In this document: positions 59,962 to 64,000 of the stretch, piece after piece | How the letters are laid out: every line of letters begins with the position of its first letter | How positions within the stretch are numbered: position 1 is the stretch's first letter | From: Scleromitrula shiraiana | Lineage: Eukaryota; Ascomycota; Leotiomycetes; Helotiales; Sclerotiniaceae | Assembly: GCA_028455995.1 (NCBI GenBank) | Contig: JABELC010000002.1 | Span: 2,046,001-2,110,000 of the forward strand | Length of the DNA stretch: 64,000 bases | Direction: 5' to 3' | The notes under the pieces: generated by a model | Database searches by the model: none | The model's input: the letters and a program-made list of their open reading frames with translations, nothing else | Told to the model about the DNA's origin: nothing | Position numbers and translations under genes: made by a program

Positions 59962-62674
59962 ATGACTAACCGATTTGACGTGGAAGATGTGCTTTCAAAG
60001 CTCAACAATGTGGAGAAAGTATCCCTCTTAGCAGGTACAACTACAGTCTTCTTATGCCCAAGTTATAAGTTCTAACAATATCAGGTGCTGATTGGTGGCA
60101 TACCACTGCTCTTCCTCAGCATAACGTACCATCAATTAGAGTCTCCGATGGCCCTAACGGCGTGCGGGGTACCAAGTTTTTTAATGGTATCACCGCGGCC
60201 TGTTTTCCATGTGGCACTGCACTGGGCGCAACGTGGGATACATCGTTACTTAAACGCGCCGGTGTGCTCATGGGCGAAGAAGCCAAAGCCAAAGGTTCAC
60301 ATGTGATTCTCGGTCCTACAATCAACATACAACGTTCCCCGCTTGGAGGCCGTGGTTTTGAGTCCTTCAGTGAGGATCCAGTGTTATCGGGATTTGGAGC
60401 CTCGGCTCTGATCAATGGAATCCAGGAGACCGGGGTTGTCGCTACAATTAAACACTTTGTATGTAATGATCAAGAACATGAGAGAAATGCCGTGAACGTT
60501 ATCATCACAGAGAGGGCATTGAGAGAGATATATCTGTTGCCTTTCCAATTGGTTGTTAAAGAGGCGAAGCCAGGTTGTTTTATGACAGCTTACAATAAAA
60601 TCAATGGGCTACATGTTAGCGAAAACCCGAGGATCATTGGAGACATCCTGAGAAGGGAGTGGGGTTGGGAGGGTTGCGTCATGAGTGATTGGTGAGTGAG
60701 TCGGGATACTATGCATATTTGGGGATTACTGACAAGGATAGGTGGGGTACCTACTCTACTTCCGGGGCAGCAAATGCTGGCCTGGATTTGGAGATGCCAG
60801 GTGCTACAAAGTGGAGAGGTTCAACTCTAATTCAAGCTGTTGGGGTGGGGAAAGTACCTCAGCATGTTCTGGATGAAAGAGCTAGAAATGTACTCAATCT
60901 TGTGAATCGTTGTGCCGATGCGAAGATTCCTGACCATGCCGAAGAGAAGACAGCGGACACTCCAGAGACAGCTGCACTTCTGAGAACGATTGGAGCAGAT
61001 TCAATTGTACTATTGAAGAACGAGCACGATGTCCTTCCTTTCAAGAAAGATAAGAAGGTAGATTATCAATCCTTCTCTTAAGTTTTCACACTTCTGCTAA
61101 TTCATCTAGACTTTGATTGTCGGCCCCAACGCCAAAATTGCTACATATCACGGCGGTGGCTCTGCTTCCCTAGCAGCATACTATGCAGTCACACCTTTTG
61201 ATGGAATAAGTGCCCAGCTTGAGTCTCCACCATCGTATACCGTCGGCTGTTACGCTCACAAGGAACTCCCCTTGATTGGTCTTTTGCTTAAAACGGATTC
61301 TGGCAAAACGGGGGTTTCGTTCAGAGCCTACAATGAACCTCCAACCGAGAAAAACCGCGAGTTAGCAGACGAGATCATACTGACGAAAACCGAATTTCTG
61401 ATGATGGATTACTATTGCGATAGACTGAGGAATGCGCTATGGTGGGCTGATATTGAAGGTTACATGACTGCAGAAGAAGATTGTGATTTTGAATTGAGTT
61501 TGGGGGTGTATGGAACTGCAAATCTATATGTGGATGGTAAACTTGTCATCGACAATTCGACCAAGCAGACGAAAGGAACAATGTTTTTCTCGTGCGGCAC
61601 CATTGAAGAGAAAGGAATCATATCTTTAAAGAAAGGACAGATATATCACTTGAAAATCGAGTTCGCAAGTGCTCCTGCATGCAAGTTAGACCAAGGTAGC
61701 AACGTCTTATTTGGTGGCGGGGCAGTAAGATTAGGGGGTGCAAAGGTCATCGATGCTGATGAAGAAATTGCATATGCGGCGAAACTGGCCAAAGAAGCCG
61801 ATCAAGTAATCATATGTGCTGGCCTAAATGTGAGTTTTCTTCCGATTGCAGATCTTATGAGAATCCGACTAACATATGACAGGCCGACTGGGAGGGGGAA
61901 GGAACTGATCGAGAAATTTTCAATCTTCCCTTGCACATGAATAAGTTGATATCAACTCTCACCCCCCTCAACCCCAATACAGTCGTGGTCATTCAGTCGG
62001 GTACCCCTGTTGAACTACCATTTCTCTCCACGACTCCTGCTCTACTTCAAGCTTGGTACGGTGGTAACGAAACTGGTAACTCGATTGCAGATGTGATATT
62101 CGGTGATGTTAATCCTTCCGCCAAACTTCCTCTCTCTTTTCCAAAACGCATACAGGATAACCCAGCTTTCTTAAGCTTTAGATCCGAAAGAGGAAGGGTC
62201 ATCTATGGTGAAGATGTTTATGTGGGATATAGATGGTACGAGAAGCTTGATCTGGAGGTGGAGTTTCCCTTTGGTCATGGGTTGAGTTATACAAAATTCG
62301 AAATTTCAAACCTAGAAGTTTCGAAAACTGGCGAGCAATTAGCAACTAAAGTTAAAGTGAAGAACGTAGGAGGGAGAGCAGGAGCAGAGGTTATCCAACT
62401 TTATATTAAACAAGAGAATTCGTCAATTGGAAGGCCGAGAAAAGAGCTGAAAGGCTTCCAGAAAGTGTTCTTGGAAAAAGGTGAAGAAAAGGTGGTTAAA
62501 ATAAACACCCTAGAGCTTAAATATGCCGTTAGCTTTTGGGATGAGGTTCGAAATGCTTGGGTGGCCGAGAAGGGTTTCTATGAGGTTATCGCGGCAACTA
62601 CAAGTGAAGAAGGAAAGGGTGAATTGAGAGGAAGGTTTGATATCGATAAAACCACGTGGTGGAATGGTTTGTAA
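59962..62674 (+). CDS. GH3 beta-glucosidase with PA14 domain, intracellular
   Basis: Exons 59962-60034, 60085-60691, 60742-61057, 61110-61829 and 61883-62674 encode 835 aa; the four introns are 50-53 bp and in phase. There is no signal peptide (MTNRFDVEDVLSKLNNVEKV), so it probably acts inside the cell on imported cellobiose or aryl-glucosides. The catalytic nucleophile is the Asp in VMSDWWGTYS (about residue 226). KHFVCNDQEHERN and GRGFESFSEDP are substrate-site hallmarks. A PA14 domain is inserted at about residues 393-536, as in Kluyveromyces and Aspergillus BglI-type enzymes. The C-terminus is a fibronectin-III-like domain with FPFGHGLSYTKFE. The neighbouring rhamnosidase relic and sugar transporter suggest a plant-glycoside utilisation context. 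Confidence 0.95.
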
Positions 62675-62914
62675 AGTCGTGAGCATTATCTTTGAAATTT
62701 GGTTCACTATTTCGCTTCTTATCTTCCATCTAGCAATAATGGTTGGATGCATTGCTGGATTTCTATCGGTATTATCATTATCAAATTATTCTTTCACGAG
62801 CACCAGGGGGTGTATTAATTCATATTCTCTCCGAACGGCAGTCTTCTGAAAGTACGGCCAGCTCTCAGCAGCATGGAGACTTTTGATATTATACTAGAAG
62901 TTTGTGATCTAAAT

Positions 62915-63361
62915 TTAACTGATTTGTAGAGGGAATCGCAGAACATATTTTCCATGCTCAAGGTTGATCGACTTCCCGTTCACATGTCTCGATGTACCGG
63001 AATTGCCCTCAATATTCACAACGCATGTATCAAATAGCAGAACAACATTCGCTCTTGGCCCTACAGGAACCTTGAAATGCATCACAACCTCACCATCTCT
63101 CTTCATCCAATGTAATTTGATCTCTCCATATGGGGAATCAAAAACACCCTCCACCTCCCCAAACTCACTGCCATAATACGGACTGACAGAAAAGCTTCTC
63201 CACCCCTCTTCAACAACTTTCAAACCTAGCACATACCCATAAAACTATTCCAAAATACTCCCCAGCATATCATGACACTTACTCCTATATTCATCTTGCC
63301 AAAACTCCAATAGCGTTGTCTCTCCTCTTCGGAGAAATCGCATATAACTACGGGGTTCACG
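62915..63361 (-). pseudogene. Truncated GH78 alpha-L-rhamnosidase, 3' fragment with nonsense codon
   Basis: The minus-strand reading frame from 63361 to the stop at 62915 encodes the end of a GH78 (alpha/alpha)6 barrel and the C-terminal beta-sandwich: MRFLRRGETTLLEFW, HDMLGSILE, FYGYVLGLKV, GWRSFSVSPYYGSEF, FDSPYGEIKLHW. The approximately 400-500 N-terminal residues are missing; upstream DNA shows no matching frame. A TAG stop (63245-63247) stands where the family has Trp (EWFY), consistent with a G-to-A change of TGG. The stop lies inside a segment (63226-63282) that has perfect GTAAGT and CTAG borders and could be spliced in phase. Most likely a decayed gene; expression of a short spliced fragment cannot be excluded. 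Confidence 0.65.
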
Positions 63362-63658
63362 CTAGTGTCATATACATACAACCCCACTCTCCTATATAAT
63401 ATTCGCGGTTCTCCAGATTGTAAAAAGACTAATAATCTGATGCTCTTTGGTTCTTTCTGAACAGTAGTATGGCTTTCTTATCATAACATGATTTAACACA
63501 TTTTTGGGCTATTACATTATAATCGGATCGATGATAAACAATAACAATCTCGAAGTAAATTCAGGTGCTCCGTCTTCCTATTCCTAATATCCAGTCAATC
63601 CCCAGATTTTGTGCCATAAATGTCGAAGAACTAATCAGATCAATCAATCAATCTCATT
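63362..63658. other. Spacer next to rhamnosidase relic
   Basis: About 300 bp hold no recognisable part of GH78. On the minus strand another frame (KEPKSIRLLVFLQSGEPRIL...) is open from about 63455 and overlaps the relic, but it matches no family I know. The 3' UTR of the transporter gene must also lie here. Confidence 0.35.
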
Positions 63659-64000
63659 TTAGGATACATTTTCTTCATGCGCATATAAGCCCTTTTCATT
63701 CATTGCAGCCCGAGCAGCTTCAGCGCCTGCAGGATCTTCTAATGCGTGAGGTACTAATTGATCACCAAAAAGTTGATCCATTTGCTTCAGTGTTTTTCCC
63801 TTTGTTCTATAGAAAATGTTACCATCAAGTTCATGATATTGTGACATACTCAGGGAAGAGAATCCAGTAAGAAGCAGCAGCTAATAAATTGCAAACCACA
63901 AAGGCATAGAAAAACTTGAATCCGATCTTCTCCAGGGCGAGAGGGGCAGTTTGACCAATTAAAATACCAAGGCACCAGTTCATCAATGTTGAGATAAAAT
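63659..64000 (-). CDS. Sugar transporter of the major facilitator superfamily, 3' part (runs off the window)
   Basis: Minus-strand exons 64000-63850 (partial; the 5' part lies beyond the window) and 63806-63659 with a 43 bp GTATGT...CTATAG intron. The visible protein contains the last transmembrane helices (LMNWCLGILIGQTAPLALEK, then a FFYAFVVCNLLAAASYWILF helix) and the family signature PETKGKTLKQMDQLFGD immediately after the last helix. The cytoplasmic tail ends GLYAHEENVS. It belongs to the fungal hexose/oligosaccharide transporter group; the substrate is not visible. The neighbouring beta-glucosidase and rhamnosidase relic suggest a role in uptake of plant-derived sugars. Confidence 0.88.

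Overview
The window is nuclear DNA of a filamentous ascomycete (Pezizomycotina). Coding regions are split by many short introns of about 43-105 bp with GT(or GC)...AG borders and CTAAC/CTGAC-like branch sites. Intergenic DNA is AT-rich and full of microsatellites. The genes include a kinetochore Fta4-type protein, a paxillin-like LIM protein, a homoaconitase of the fungal lysine pathway and several carbohydrate-active enzymes. Gene content and AT-rich spacers suggest a plant-associated Leotiomycete such as the Sclerotiniaceae. That placement is inference; I could not run a search.

Layout. 1-5108: gene-free, microsatellite- and pyrimidine-rich, probably including a long 5' leader. 5109-6749: Gln/Ser-rich cytosolic protein. 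6750-10971: no gene recognised. 10972-15026: Fta4-like kinetochore subunit, a VOC-fold protein with a membrane tail, and a secreted single-pass Ser/Thr-rich surface protein. 16386-19313: secreted GH31 alpha-glucosidase. 20003-22470 (minus): DUF3405-type Golgi-anchored protein with a GC-AG intron. 23771-25890: cytochrome P450. 27276-28268: orphan acidic membrane protein. 29130-31025 (minus): OB-fold/zinc-ribbon protein. 31577-33294 (minus): inositol-3-phosphate synthase. 33295-39460: a 6 kb gene desert with a long inverted-repeat element, paired hairpin-bearing direct repeats and an approximately 280 bp ATT array. 39461-41799: LIM protein. 43329-45036 (minus): coiled-coil protein. 45798-47561 (minus): orphan with possible 2-oxoglutarate-oxygenase features. 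48642-51278 (minus): mitochondrial homoaconitase. 51737-53263 (minus): multi-pass membrane protein. 53597-55316 (minus): UBR-box/PHD protein. 56577-59242: MCM2. 59962-62674: intracellular GH3 beta-glucosidase. 62915-63361 (minus): broken GH78 rhamnosidase fragment. 63659-64000 (minus): 3' end of a sugar transporter that runs off the window.

How the genes relate. There is no operon logic. Housekeeping genes (INO1, LYS4, MCM2, UBR7-like, Fta4) are mixed with plant-biomass genes (GH31, GH3, GH78 relic, sugar transporter, P450). The 59.9-64 kb end looks like a small glycoside-utilisation patch: beta-glucosidase, decayed rhamnosidase and sugar transporter. MCM2 and the Fta4-like gene both carry MluI-box-like motifs in their promoters, consistent with G1/S control.

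Most noteworthy signals: two different TA-bordered inverted-repeat elements, one sitting between the divergent UBR7-like and MCM2 genes; repeated switches from C-rich to G-rich composition; a GH78 relic whose nonsense codon lies inside a perfectly spliceable GT-AG segment; and three unusual proteins (VOC-membrane fusion, OB/zinc-ribbon, 2OG-like orphan). Exon structures were deduced by hand from splice motifs, reading-frame phase and protein-family continuity.
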